DNA from: Bacteroidales bacterium UBA1035
GTDB taxonomy: Bacteria > Bacteroidota > Bacteroidia > Bacteroidales > Dysgonomonadaceae
NCBI GenBank assembly: GCA_002316835.1
Contig: DCEG01000033.1
Span: forward strand, 1 to 13,614
Direction of reading: 5' to 3'
DNA: 13,614 nucleotides
A program made the position numbers and the translations under genes. The notes beneath the pieces were generated by a model. The model worked only from the letters and a program-made list of their open reading frames with translations. It did no database searches and had not been told where the DNA came from. Positions 1-7,195 of the stretch are shown here, piece by piece (the stretch's first letter is position 1; every line of letters begins with the position of its first letter).

Positions 1-71
1 AAAATATTTTTTTTTAAAAAATATTTATTATTTTTTTATTAACGCAACAGCAGTATTATGCGAATATAAAT

Positions 72-638
72 TTGGATAAGCTTTATAGGATTCGGAAGTA
101 CCAAGGGTCTTTCAATTCTTCAAAAGATTCACCCGCAGATTTTATAAAAAACGTTTCTAGAAAACATAAATATGTAATTGGTAATACGGCAAAAATAAAA
201 GCATTCAATGATACGAAAAGAGTTATAGAATGTTTGTCCCAAAATGGAATAGGAAAACTAGATGAGTGGCATAAATCTTATAGTGGGGATGATTACTATT
301 TATCTATGACGGGGTATTTTCAATTTGGGAATGATGATATATCAAAAATACCCAATAGTCTTGCATACTATTTAATAGGTGAAGAAACCTATATAAAACA
401 ATTAGAACTAGTATTAGATATTGGTTTTCAGCAAAATAGAAATGAAGCAATTGATAAATTCATTGATGTCATAAATCGTACTTTTGAGTGTTTATTAATA
501 CAAAAACCAAATTATTTAGATGAATCTATCAAAATTTCACATACATACCAAAATGAATTTGAAACATATAGTATAGTTATCGATTATGATAAATATGAGA
601 AAATGGAGAAATATGTATTGAGGATATCAACAAAATAA
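72..638 (+). CDS. Hypothetical protein, AT-rich, start uncertain
   Basis: I do not recognise this 188-residue protein. It has no signal peptide, membrane segment or known motif that I can see; it is rich in Lys, Tyr, Ile, Asn and Asp and looks soluble. The listed start is a TTG with no clear ribosome binding site. The frame stays open upstream to about position 18 and contains no ATG. The nearby ATG at 58 is in another frame and meets a stop after three codons. The next in-frame ATG falls near residue 79. So the true start may be TTG, a rarer codon in the AT-rich leader, or lost by mutation. The base composition is visibly more AT-rich than the genes from 1129 onward, which suggests acquired or poorly conserved DNA. 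The coding reading itself is plausible because the frame is long and its composition is protein-like. Confidence 0.55.
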   Translation: MDKLYRIRKYQGSFNSSKDSPADFIKNVSRKHKYVIGNTAKIKAFNDTKRVIECLSQNGIGKLDEWHKSYSGDDYYLSMTGYFQFGNDDISKIPNSLAYYLIGEETYIKQLELVLDIGFQQNRNEAIDKFIDVINRTFECLLIQKPNYLDESIKISHTYQNEFETYSIVIDYDKYEKMEKYVLRISTK

Positions 639-643
639 CTTTG
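636..643 (+). promoter_or_regulatory. Candidate Bacteroidota -7 box before the DUF1232 gene
   Basis: TAACTTTG matches TAnnTTTG exactly and overlaps the TAA stop of the preceding gene. It would put a transcript start near 650 and a leader of about 50 bases before the ATG at 700. A TTG at 618-620 is a possible -33 element, but its 15-base spacing is short. Confidence 0.4.
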
Positions 644-699
644 TCCTATTGATGTATCAAAATCAAATTAGGCACATGTTAGAATACCTGAACTGAATT

Positions 700-1056
700 A
701 TGAAATTTATTGAGATAATGAAGGGAAAGGCTTCGAGCCTTAAAAAAGAAATTACAGCTCTGTATTATGCGTATCAAAATCCAAAAGTAAAACTATTACC
801 GAAATTAATTATCATCTTCACCATTGGTTATGCTTTAAGTCCTATTGATCTTATCCCTGATTTCATCCCCGTTTTAGGCTACTTAGATGACCTGATAATC
901 ATTCCTGCATTAATTACTTTATCCATAAAATTGATTCCAACAGAAATTATGGATGAATCAAGGGAAAAGGCAATCAGAGAACCCTTGCAGTTAAAGAAAA
1001 ACTGGTTTTTTGCTTTGATCTTTATCGCGATATGGATTATGTTGATAAAACAATAA
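700..1056 (+). CDS. DUF1232 (YkvA-like) small membrane protein
   Basis: This is a 118-residue protein of the DUF1232/YkvA family, whose biochemical role is not established. The family signature is clear at residues 47-64, with the run SPIDLIPDFIPVLGYLDD. It is embedded in a hydrophobic stretch from about residue 34 to 80, and a second hydrophobic segment covers about 102-116 near the C-terminus. The N-terminus is basic and probably cytoplasmic. The ATG at 700 has no strong Shine-Dalgarno site; a second ATG at 718 (residue 7) is an alternative start. It stands alone between two short spacers and may have its own promoter at 636-643. The family call is firm; the function is unknown. Confidence 0.85.
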   Translation: MKFIEIMKGKASSLKKEITALYYAYQNPKVKLLPKLIIIFTIGYALSPIDLIPDFIPVLGYLDDLIIIPALITLSIKLIPTEIMDESREKAIREPLQLKKNWFFALIFIAIWIMLIKQ

Positions 1057-1128
1057 GCGTACTTGTAATATTTAAGCTTTTAACAACTTAAAAAACAAAC
1101 TAATTCATTACTAAATTGTTATTATTTC

Positions 1129-1476
1129 ATGATAAAAATAAAACGCATATACGAATCATTAGGAGATGATGACGGTTACCGGATTTTAGTCGATCGTCTT
1201 TGGCCGCGAGGATTATCAAAAGAAAGTGCTCACATTGATGTTTGGATGAAAGAAGTTGCTCCGTCTGCCGATTTGCGGAAATGGTTTTGCCACGATGCAG
1301 AAAAATGGGATGAATTTACCAAACTTTACACCAAAGAACTTACCGATAACAAACAACTGCTTCTCGATATAAAGAAACTGGAGAAAGAACATAAAACCGT
1401 AACACTTCTTTACGGTACCAAAGACACCGAACACAATCAGGCACAAGTACTGTTGAAAGTATTGGAGAAGTTATAA
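1129..1476 (+). CDS. DUF488 family protein, YeaO-like
   Basis: This 115-residue cytosolic protein belongs to the DUF488 family and resembles E. coli YeaO. Family hallmarks are present and in order: GYRILVDRLWPRG at residues 16-28, the segment around DVWMKEVAPSADLRKWF at 37-53, and LLYGTKDTEHNQA at 93-105. The length is normal for the family, so the gene looks intact. The molecular function of this family is not settled. It ends eight bases from the stop of the convergent mntP gene, so the two transcripts probably run into each other. The 72-base spacer upstream is AT-rich, and I see no exact -7 box in it. Confidence 0.85.
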   Translation: MIKIKRIYESLGDDDGYRILVDRLWPRGLSKESAHIDVWMKEVAPSADLRKWFCHDAEKWDEFTKLYTKELTDNKQLLLDIKKLEKEHKTVTLLYGTKDTEHNQAQVLLKVLEKL

Positions 1477-1484
1477 AATTAATG

Positions 1485-2072
1485 TTATGCTCCATTTAAC
1501 AAGTGCTGCAGTAGAATTTTTGCACCAATCGCAAGCAGGATAATACCGCCTATCATTTCAATGTTGCAGTGGATTCTTTTTCCGAATCGTACACCGATAA
1601 ACATTCCCAGGAAAGCAAAGAAAAGAGTAACTAAACCAATCGTTAATGTTGCGGTTAAAATAGTTCCCGGATAAGAAACGAAGATCAGCCCGGTTGCCAT
1701 CGCATCTATACTGGTGGCAAAAGCAAGTGTTATTACACTTTTCCAGTTTACCGGTAACTCCCCTTTGCAATCACAATCTATACATTCTTTTTCCGGTTTG
1801 GGAAGAATACTTTCATATATCATTTTTATTCCGATAATGGTAAGAATAAAGAATGCCAGCCAATGATCGAAATGCTGCATCCACGATGCAAGCCCTATTC
1901 CGAGGCCATATCCAACAAAAGGCATCAGCCCTTGAAATAACCCAAAAACAATAGCTATTTTTAATGACCGCCACAGGTAAAATTGTTTCCTGCACATTCC
2001 TTTACCAATACAAACGGCAAACGAATCCATCGCAAGTCCGATGGCAATTATTATTATCGAAATAAAATCCAC
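1485..2072 (-). CDS. mntP: Putative manganese efflux pump MntP
   Basis: MntP exports Mn2+ across the inner membrane and protects cells from manganese overload. The 195-residue length and the pattern of about six membrane segments fit the family. The two conserved acidic membrane motifs are present: GLAMDSFAV with Asp16, and ATSIDAMATG with Asp123. The cytosolic loop between the two halves carries a Cys-rich stretch (Cys97, Cys100, Cys102 with neighbouring acidic residues) that could bind metal; this is inference. The start codon is GTG (complement of 2070-2072) with an A-rich upstream region and no strong Shine-Dalgarno site. A matching -7 box at 2095-2102 leaves a leader of only about 16 bases, too short for the yybP-ykoY Mn2+ riboswitch that controls mntP in E. 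coli. The gene is divergent from the PQQ dehydrogenase gene. Confidence 0.92.
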   Translation of the reverse strand: MDFISIIIIAIGLAMDSFAVCIGKGMCRKQFYLWRSLKIAIVFGLFQGLMPFVGYGLGIGLASWMQHFDHWLAFFILTIIGIKMIYESILPKPEKECIDCDCKGELPVNWKSVITLAFATSIDAMATGLIFVSYPGTILTATLTIGLVTLFFAFLGMFIGVRFGKRIHCNIEMIGGIILLAIGAKILLQHLLNGA

Positions 2073-2094
2073 AACTATTTTTCAAAAAAACGCA

Positions 2095-2102
2095 CAAAGA
2101 TA
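2095..2102 (-). promoter_or_regulatory. Candidate -7 box for mntP
   Basis: On the minus strand this reads TATCTTTG, an exact match to TAnnTTTG. It predicts a transcript start near 2088 and a very short mntP leader. I see no convincing -33 TTG at the usual distance. Confidence 0.5.
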
Positions 2103-2180
2103 ATGGTTTTCATGAAGATTTGGAGAAAATATTTATGCCATTTAAATGATATAAAACCATATTAAATTTAAATTTTATAT

Positions 2181-2188
2181 TATTTTTG
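2181..2188 (+). promoter_or_regulatory. Candidate -7 box for the PQQ dehydrogenase operon
   Basis: TATTTTTG matches TAnnTTTG exactly and lies 28 bases before the ATG at 2217, predicting a leader of about 22 bases. The upstream sequence is almost pure A/T with no clear -33 TTG. Chance matches are easier in such AT-rich DNA, so confidence is moderate. Confidence 0.5.
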
Positions 2189-2216
2189 TAATTCACACCT
2201 AATATCACAGAGTCGT

Positions 2217-3629
2217 ATGAAAAATAAGCATTTCTATTTTGCATTGGGTTTCGTATTAATTGCAATTCAAATCACTCATTCCTGCAAAAATATGCCCCGT
2301 GCAGGACAAGCTCGAGATGCAGCATCCAATTACCGGATGTTTTGTGCCGGATGTCATGGTGATAATCTGGAGAAATTTGCTGCCAAGCAATGGATGGAAG
2401 AAGAGGGAACTGCATCCGTGGAACGAAGCATCAGAGACGGTATTTTAGACATTGGGATGCCCGCTTTTGCAAAAACTTTTTCCGAAAAGGAGATAAAAGA
2501 ACTAGCTGTTTATGTAAAAAAAGGAATTCCTTCCGACAGAACACTATTGAAACCGGCTATTACGGCTGATGGGATTGTAAAATCGGAAGAGTATAATTTT
2601 GTGATCGACACAGTAGTTACCGGACTGGAAGTTCCCTGGGGACTGGCCTTCCTACCCAACGGCGATTTGTTGATTTCAGAAAGAAAGGGAACACTTCACA
2701 CATTTTCCAACGGAAAACTTTCGGCTCCTATTGCAGGATTACCGCCAATTATGGCTTTCGGACAAGGCGGACTGATGGATCTGGCTCTTCATCCCGACTA
2801 CGATAACAACGGATGGATTTACATGTCTTATTCGGCTCTCGATACGAAAAGCGAAAAAAGAATCGGTTCTACGGGAGTAATGCGTGCACGATTAAGCGGG
2901 AATAAACTGATCGATCAGGAAACACTTTTCATCGGCTCTCCTGCAACCGATCGCGGACATCACTGGGGTTGTAAGCTGGCATTTGATGGAAAAGGGTATT
3001 TATATTTTGGTGTAGGTGAACGCGGTCAGCATTTTGATTTTCCACAAAAACTCGATAATACAAACGGTAAGATCCATCGCATTCACGATGACGGTCGAAT
3101 TCCTGCCGATAATCCTTTCGTAAATACTCCCGGCGCCATCAAAACCATTTACAGCTACGGACATCGCAATCCGCAAGGAACTGTTGTTCATCCTGTAACC
3201 GGTGATGTGTGGGAAACCGAACACGGTCCAATGGGTGGCGACGAGCTTAATCTGATAAAACCCGGGCTGAACTATGGTTGGCCGGTAATTTCCTACGGAA
3301 TTAATTACGACGGCACCATTCTTACTCCTGACAAAGAAAAAGAAGGAATGGAGCAACCCGTACTGCAATGGACACCATCGATTGCCGCTTGCGGAATGAC
3401 TTTCGTAAAAGGAGATCGTTTCAAAAAATGGGAAAACAACATCTTAGTCGGTTCACTTCGCTTTGATTATGTGGAACGTGTGGTTCTTAACGGACAAAAA
3501 GTTGCTCATACCGAAAAGTTGGTTGAAGGAATTGGCCGTGTTCGCAACGTGGTTATGAGCCCTGATGGATTGGTTTACATCGGCCTGGAAGAACCGGGAA
3601 TGATTGTTCGCCTCGTTCCAGTTGAATAA
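2217..3629 (+). CDS. Cytochrome c-PQQ-dependent sugar dehydrogenase fusion
   Basis: This 470-residue exported protein joins two electron-transfer modules. The N-terminus (residues 1-22) is a signal sequence ending in THSC, so Cys23 may be lipidated. Residues about 36-103 form a small cytochrome c domain: CAGCH (Cys43, Cys46, His47) binds heme, and Met81 in GMPAF is the likely axial ligand. Residues about 128-468 are a soluble glucose/aldose dehydrogenase (GSDH family) beta-propeller, with VPWGLAFLPNGDLLISER at 139-156, GQGGLMDLALHP at 182-193, a His pair at 248-249 where the family has its catalytic His, and Arg317 in GHRNPQG. Family members oxidise sugars using PQQ and calcium; the fused heme would accept the electrons. 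The exact substrate cannot be read from the sequence. Its stop overlaps the start of the receptor gene, implying coupled translation. Confidence 0.9.
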   Translation: MKNKHFYFALGFVLIAIQITHSCKNMPRAGQARDAASNYRMFCAGCHGDNLEKFAAKQWMEEEGTASVERSIRDGILDIGMPAFAKTFSEKEIKELAVYVKKGIPSDRTLLKPAITADGIVKSEEYNFVIDTVVTGLEVPWGLAFLPNGDLLISERKGTLHTFSNGKLSAPIAGLPPIMAFGQGGLMDLALHPDYDNNGWIYMSYSALDTKSEKRIGSTGVMRARLSGNKLIDQETLFIGSPATDRGHHWGCKLAFDGKGYLYFGVGERGQHFDFPQKLDNTNGKIHRIHDDGRIPADNPFVNTPGAIKTIYSYGHRNPQGTVVHPVTGDVWETEHGPMGGDELNLIKPGLNYGWPVISYGINYDGTILTPDKEKEGMEQPVLQWTPSIAACGMTFVKGDRFKKWENNILVGSLRFDYVERVVLNGQKVAHTEKLVEGIGRVRNVVMSPDGLVYIGLEEPGMIVRLVPVE

Positions 3630-5665
3630 TGAACTTCAAAAAAAATTATATTGTAGTTTTAGGTTTTCTCTTCGTGTTGAGTGCAAAATCACAAAACGCA
3701 TTAAACGAAGAAACGGATACCACCATACTCCTCAACGAAGTGATCGTAAACGCCTATCAGGTGAATACGCGTTTGCATCACGTTCCGGGAAGTATTTCGA
3801 TATTATCGGGAAAGGAAGTGCAGGTGGGTGACGGTAATAATTTTGCATCAGCATTGCATGCGATGCCCGGCATTTATATGCATAGCGGAACGTACGCCAC
3901 CAGCCGTATCGTGATTCGCGGTGTGGGCAGTCGGACGCCTTACAACACCAATCGAATAAAAGCTTATTTAAACGATATTCCTATCACCTCATCCGACGGA
4001 ATCTCTTCTCCCGAAGATATTGATTTGCTCGGGATCGGGCGTATGGAAGTGACCAAAGGCCCGGCGTCTGCCCTTTATGGCTCTGGATTAGGCGGAAATA
4101 TTAACCTGTTCACTCCCAGTTCATACCGAAACTCAGTAAACGCATTATTACAATACGGAAGTTTCAATACGCTGAAAGCATCTGCCGGAGACAGTTATCA
4201 AAACAATGATTTAAATATTTTCGGCAATGTAAATCATGTCCGTTCCGATGGGTATCGGGAAAACAACGATTTCAGGAGGACGTCGTTGCTCTCGTCGGGA
4301 AACTGGAGAAAGCCCAACTATTCAATGGAATACACACTGATTTTGTTGGATTTGAACGCTCAAATACCAAGTTCCATCAGTAAAACATTGTACGAAACCG
4401 ATCCTAAGGCGGCGGCTGCCAACTGGAAAGCGATAGAAGGTTTCAAAGAGTATCAACGCGGACTGGCGGGTATTACACTTGAAAATCGGTTATCGGGTGC
4501 GTGGAACAACCGTTTTACGGTTTTCGGCAGGTGGGTGGACAGTTACGAAAGGCGGCCATTCAACAACCTGACCGATGGTTCGTCCGGCGGCGGAATCAGA
4601 AACAAACTGAACTATCATGCCGAGAAGTTCGATGCCGTGCTCGGCCTGGAATGGATCGCCGACAAATATCGATGGGAACTGGATTTAGACGATGAACTGA
4701 TCAACAAAAACTCCGAAACCCGAAACAACCTGAACGTGTTCGCGATGGCGTATTTTCGTCCGTCGTCGAAATGGAATATTTCGCTGGGTGGAGCCATGAA
4801 TAAAATCGGTTACAAATTGACCGATAAATTTCCCGATAACGGAGACCAAAGCGGAAGCCAAAGCTTTCCGGTAATCTTCTCTCCCCGATTAGGAGCCAAT
4901 TACGCTCCTAACAACTCGGTGGCTGTTTATGCATCCGTCGGACACGGATTTTCAATGCCTTCTCCAGAAGAAACACTGTTGCCCGAAGGCGATATCAACA
5001 AAGACCTGCAACCTGAAAAAGGGTGGCAATATGAAGCAGGAATCCGATTGAATTTGCTTCGCAATGCTACGCAAATCGAAGCCACCGTTTATCAAATCGA
5101 TTTAAATAACCTATTAGTAACAAAGCGGTTGACCGAAGATATTTTTACTGGCATCAATGCAGGTGAAACCCAACACAGAGGGATAGAATTGTTACTTAAG
5201 CAACGCATATTTCAGCTTTCAAATTTCCCGGGGAACCTCAATTTGAATGCTAATTACACATATTCACAAAACAAATTCATCGATTTTACCGATAACGATA
5301 AAACATACAACGGCAATTTACTTCCCGGAATCCCCTCACATCTTTTTCAGGCTTCGTTGGTTTGGAATCCCATCAAACCGCTGACTATCGATGTACGGTC
5401 ACAATACACGGGAGAGCAATTCATCAACGATGCCAATACCGAAACGAATGACAGTTATTTTTTATCTGATATCAAAGTTAGTTATCACTTTAAAACGTTA
5501 TCTTTGGGTAGTTTTGAGCTATTTGCAGGTGTCAACAATATAAATGACACAAACTACTCACCAATGCTCACGGTAAACGCTGTTGCATTTGGAAACACTG
5601 AGCCAAGATATTATTATCCGGGATTACCAAGGCATTATTACGGAGGTATTTCGTGGAGTTTTTAA
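3629..5665 (+). CDS. TonB-dependent outer-membrane receptor, PqqU (YncD)-like
   Basis: This 678-residue outer-membrane transporter starts with a signal peptide probably cleaved after residue 22 (SAKSQ). A TonB-box-like stretch follows at about 32-42 (TILLNEVIVNA). The plug domain spans about 47-163, with IRGVGSR at 96-102 and EVTKGPASALYG at 140-151. The rest is a beta-barrel ending in an aromatic-rich strand with terminal Phe. It lacks the carboxypeptidase-regulatory domain of SusC proteins, and no susD is nearby. From memory, E. coli YncD (PqqU), which imports PQQ, shares several features: IRG-GSR-Y before IP-T--DG, GP-SALYG, Y-G-----D-NT, and NGRYYEP-PGR-Y near the end, here EPRYYYPGLPRHYY. 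The ATG overlaps the previous TAA by one base. PQQ as cargo is inference from similarity plus context; a siderophore receptor is the main alternative. Confidence 0.85.
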   Translation: MNFKKNYIVVLGFLFVLSAKSQNALNEETDTTILLNEVIVNAYQVNTRLHHVPGSISILSGKEVQVGDGNNFASALHAMPGIYMHSGTYATSRIVIRGVGSRTPYNTNRIKAYLNDIPITSSDGISSPEDIDLLGIGRMEVTKGPASALYGSGLGGNINLFTPSSYRNSVNALLQYGSFNTLKASAGDSYQNNDLNIFGNVNHVRSDGYRENNDFRRTSLLSSGNWRKPNYSMEYTLILLDLNAQIPSSISKTLYETDPKAAAANWKAIEGFKEYQRGLAGITLENRLSGAWNNRFTVFGRWVDSYERRPFNNLTDGSSGGGIRNKLNYHAEKFDAVLGLEWIADKYRWELDLDDELINKNSETRNNLNVFAMAYFRPSSKWNISLGGAMNKIGYKLTDKFPDNGDQSGSQSFPVIFSPRLGANYAPNNSVAVYASVGHGFSMPSPEETLLPEGDINKDLQPEKGWQYEAGIRLNLLRNATQIEATVYQIDLNNLLVTKRLTEDIFTGINAGETQHRGIELLLKQRIFQLSNFPGNLNLNANYTYSQNKFIDFTDNDKTYNGNLLPGIPSHLFQASLVWNPIKPLTIDVRSQYTGEQFINDANTETNDSYFLSDIKVSYHFKTLSLGSFELFAGVNNINDTNYSPMLTVNAVAFGNTEPRYYYPGLPRHYYGGISWSF

Positions 5666-5689
5666 TTATAGATTCTAATTTTTTAAAAT

Positions 5690-6706
5690 ATGACACCAAC
5701 AAGCAATACAAAAGTTTATGTTGACCCATTGGTTAATGTAAATTATGCCGGCTTCTACATACACGGCTTTTATAAGAAGTTTGGAGTGGAAAATGTAATT
5801 TTCTCAAACAAACCCTTTCTGAGTTTAGAGAATCGTATCAATTGTCTGAATTTTGTTATCAGCAATAAAAAATATTGCATCGATTTTGGTGAAACAAGCG
5901 ATGTAAAACCAAAAGAATACGCCTGGTGCGATGTTTACGGACATGTGAATGCGAATAAGGAAAAAACACCGGCCGAATACCACGACAAATTAGTTCCGCT
6001 TCCGCCATCCTTTGGGATAAAGTTGTGGAGCCACGTAGATTCATTTATTTACGCGTGGAAAAATATGTGGAAGACCTTTTATAAAGTATTCCCGCCGGTA
6101 TTTATTATGAGATATCGCAAGCAATGTCGCTATCGTGTATATTATGAAGAATATGAAAACTCTGTTCCATCAGATAAAAATTTTATCTTTCACCTGAGTT
6201 CTATTTGGCCAAACGACGATTGGGAAAGAACAGATCCGGGATTTAACGAAGCCAATTCCAAGTTTATTATTGCCTGCAATTCCATTCCAGAACTGAATTT
6301 TGACGGTGGCTTGACTTTCTCCGAAAATGTAAGTTGCAGTCCTTCACTTACCAAATTCAAGTGCGAAGGAAGTGTTTCGGTAAAGGAATATCTCGAACGG
6401 ACGCGTAAATCGCTTCTTGCCTTCAACGCACCTTTTTCCAACGGAAGCCACGGCTGGAAGTTGGGTGAATTCCTGGCGCTCGGCAAGGCAATTATTTCGT
6501 TGCCGCTTGTAAACGACTTGCCCGAACCACTTGTACATGGAGAAAATATTCATTTCGTGGAAAACGACGAAGAAGCCATCAAAGAAGCTATTCTCAAAAT
6601 CAGAAATGACGATGAGTATAGAGCAAAGCTGGAAAAAGGCGCTCGACAATACTGGGAAAAGTACTGTACTTCAACAAAATCACTGGAATTATTGGGTGTA
6701 GAATAA
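5690..6706 (+). CDS. Probable GT-B type glycosyltransferase-like protein
   Basis: This 338-residue protein has no signal peptide and looks cytosolic or membrane-associated; residues 108-142 are aromatic-rich. The C-terminal part resembles the nucleotide-sugar domain of GT-B glycosyltransferases. HGWKLGEFLALGKAIIS at 254-270 and LPEPLVHGENIHFVEND at 277-293 match the family pattern of a Gly-Glu/Ala-Leu-Gly-Lys segment followed by an acidic loop. It ends in the usual helical tail (EEAIKEAILKI onward). The N-terminal half is divergent, and I cannot name a donor or acceptor. It follows the receptor gene by 24 bases on the same strand, so it is probably co-transcribed. Its link to PQQ or sugar oxidation is unclear and it may be a passenger. 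The ATG at 5690 follows an A-rich stretch with no strong Shine-Dalgarno site. Confidence 0.6.
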   Translation: MTPTSNTKVYVDPLVNVNYAGFYIHGFYKKFGVENVIFSNKPFLSLENRINCLNFVISNKKYCIDFGETSDVKPKEYAWCDVYGHVNANKEKTPAEYHDKLVPLPPSFGIKLWSHVDSFIYAWKNMWKTFYKVFPPVFIMRYRKQCRYRVYYEEYENSVPSDKNFIFHLSSIWPNDDWERTDPGFNEANSKFIIACNSIPELNFDGGLTFSENVSCSPSLTKFKCEGSVSVKEYLERTRKSLLAFNAPFSNGSHGWKLGEFLALGKAIISLPLVNDLPEPLVHGENIHFVENDEEAIKEAILKIRNDDEYRAKLEKGARQYWEKYCTSTKSLELLGVE

Positions 6707-6794
6707 GGCTGTTAATTTCCTATTAAGTTGTAAACACCTGCAACTACGTAATTGGATTACACTCGGCTGCTTCAATATAAATATCGTTTCATTT

Positions 6795-6884
6795 TGTCAT
6801 GTTGAACGCAGTGAAACATCTATTTTGTCAACTTTATTAGATGCTTCATTTCTCCGCCAACTGGCGGATTCATTCAGCATGACA
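6795..6884. repeat. REP-like imperfect long hairpin in an intergenic gap
   Basis: This 90-base imperfect inverted repeat lies in the 279-base gap 6707-6985. The outer arms TGTCATGTTGAA (6795-6806) and TTCAGCATGACA (6873-6884) pair at 11 of 12 positions plus one G-U. A second arm pair, GTGAAACATCTA (6811-6822) and TAGATGCTTCAT (6838-6849), pairs at 10 of 12. A third, nested hairpin is perfect: TCCGCCA, two-base loop, TGGCGGA (6853-6868). From general memory, intergenic elements with GTCATGCTGAA and GCATCT cores recur in Bacteroidota genomes. It may act as a transcript end or RNA stabiliser between 6706 and 6986. I see no transposase next to it. The rest of the gap is AT-rich; TCACTTTG at 6955-6962 is a one-mismatch -7 box for the next gene. 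Confidence 0.7.
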
Positions 6885-6985
6885 TAATTGATAATTTAGT
6901 TTTTTGAAATCTGCTTTTTTAAATAACGAACCTAAGTTCAAACCATAATCCTTCTCACTTTGTTTAAATAAATAAACATCCGATT

Positions 6986-7195
6986 ATGGCAACAAAATTC
7001 AAAATAGGTGATAAAGTGAGCTGGAATTCCGAAGCAGGAAGAGTTTCAGGCACTATTATTAAAGTTCACACCAAGGATTTCGATTACAAAGAATACACCC
7101 ACCACGCAACGGAAGACGATCCGCAATACGAAATTAAAAGCAGCAAAACCGATCACATTGCTGCTCACAAAGGATCGGCTTTGACGAAAATTTAG
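6986..7195 (+). CDS. DUF2945 (HVA1-type Tudor-like) small protein
   Basis: This is a 69-residue cytosolic protein of the DUF2945 family, annotated elsewhere as a hypervirulence-associated Tudor-like domain; its function in bacteria is not established. The family pattern is clear along its whole length: GDKVSWNSEAGRVSGTI at residues 8-24, then DDPQYEIKSSKTDHIAAHKGSALTKI at 44-69. It is a complete single-domain protein of the expected size. The ATG at 6986 is the only sensible start. Its TAG stop overlaps the stop of the convergent ABC exporter gene by three bases (four bases of the two reading frames). A weak -7 box (TCACTTTG) lies 24 bases upstream. Confidence 0.85.
   Translation: MATKFKIGDKVSWNSEAGRVSGTIIKVHTKDFDYKEYTHHATEDDPQYEIKSSKTDHIAAHKGSALTKI

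Noticed and set aside
1071..1093. Small inverted repeat TTTAAG/CTTAAA as a terminator after the DUF1232 gene
   Set aside because: The stem is only six A/T-rich pairs with no T-tract, too weak to call.
2073..2216. yybP-ykoY manganese riboswitch upstream of mntP
   Set aside because: The 144-base divergent spacer is AT-rich, has no conserved paired stems that I can see, and the predicted leader is far too short.
3000..3368. A 122-codon open frame antisense to the PQQ dehydrogenase gene
   Set aside because: It lies wholly inside a strongly supported gene and shows no domain or start signal.
3629..5665. SusC-like polysaccharide importer
   Set aside because: At 678 residues it is much shorter than SusC, lacks the N-terminal regulatory-like domain, and has no susD neighbour.
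6190..6649. Two overlapping open frames of about 100 codons antisense to the glycosyltransferase-like gene
   Set aside because: They overlap each other and the sense gene, and the sense protein has family motifs while these have none.
7192..7195. Overlapping stop codons of the DUF2945 and ABC exporter genes
   Set aside because: Short convergent overlaps are common in compact genomes and need no special explanation.
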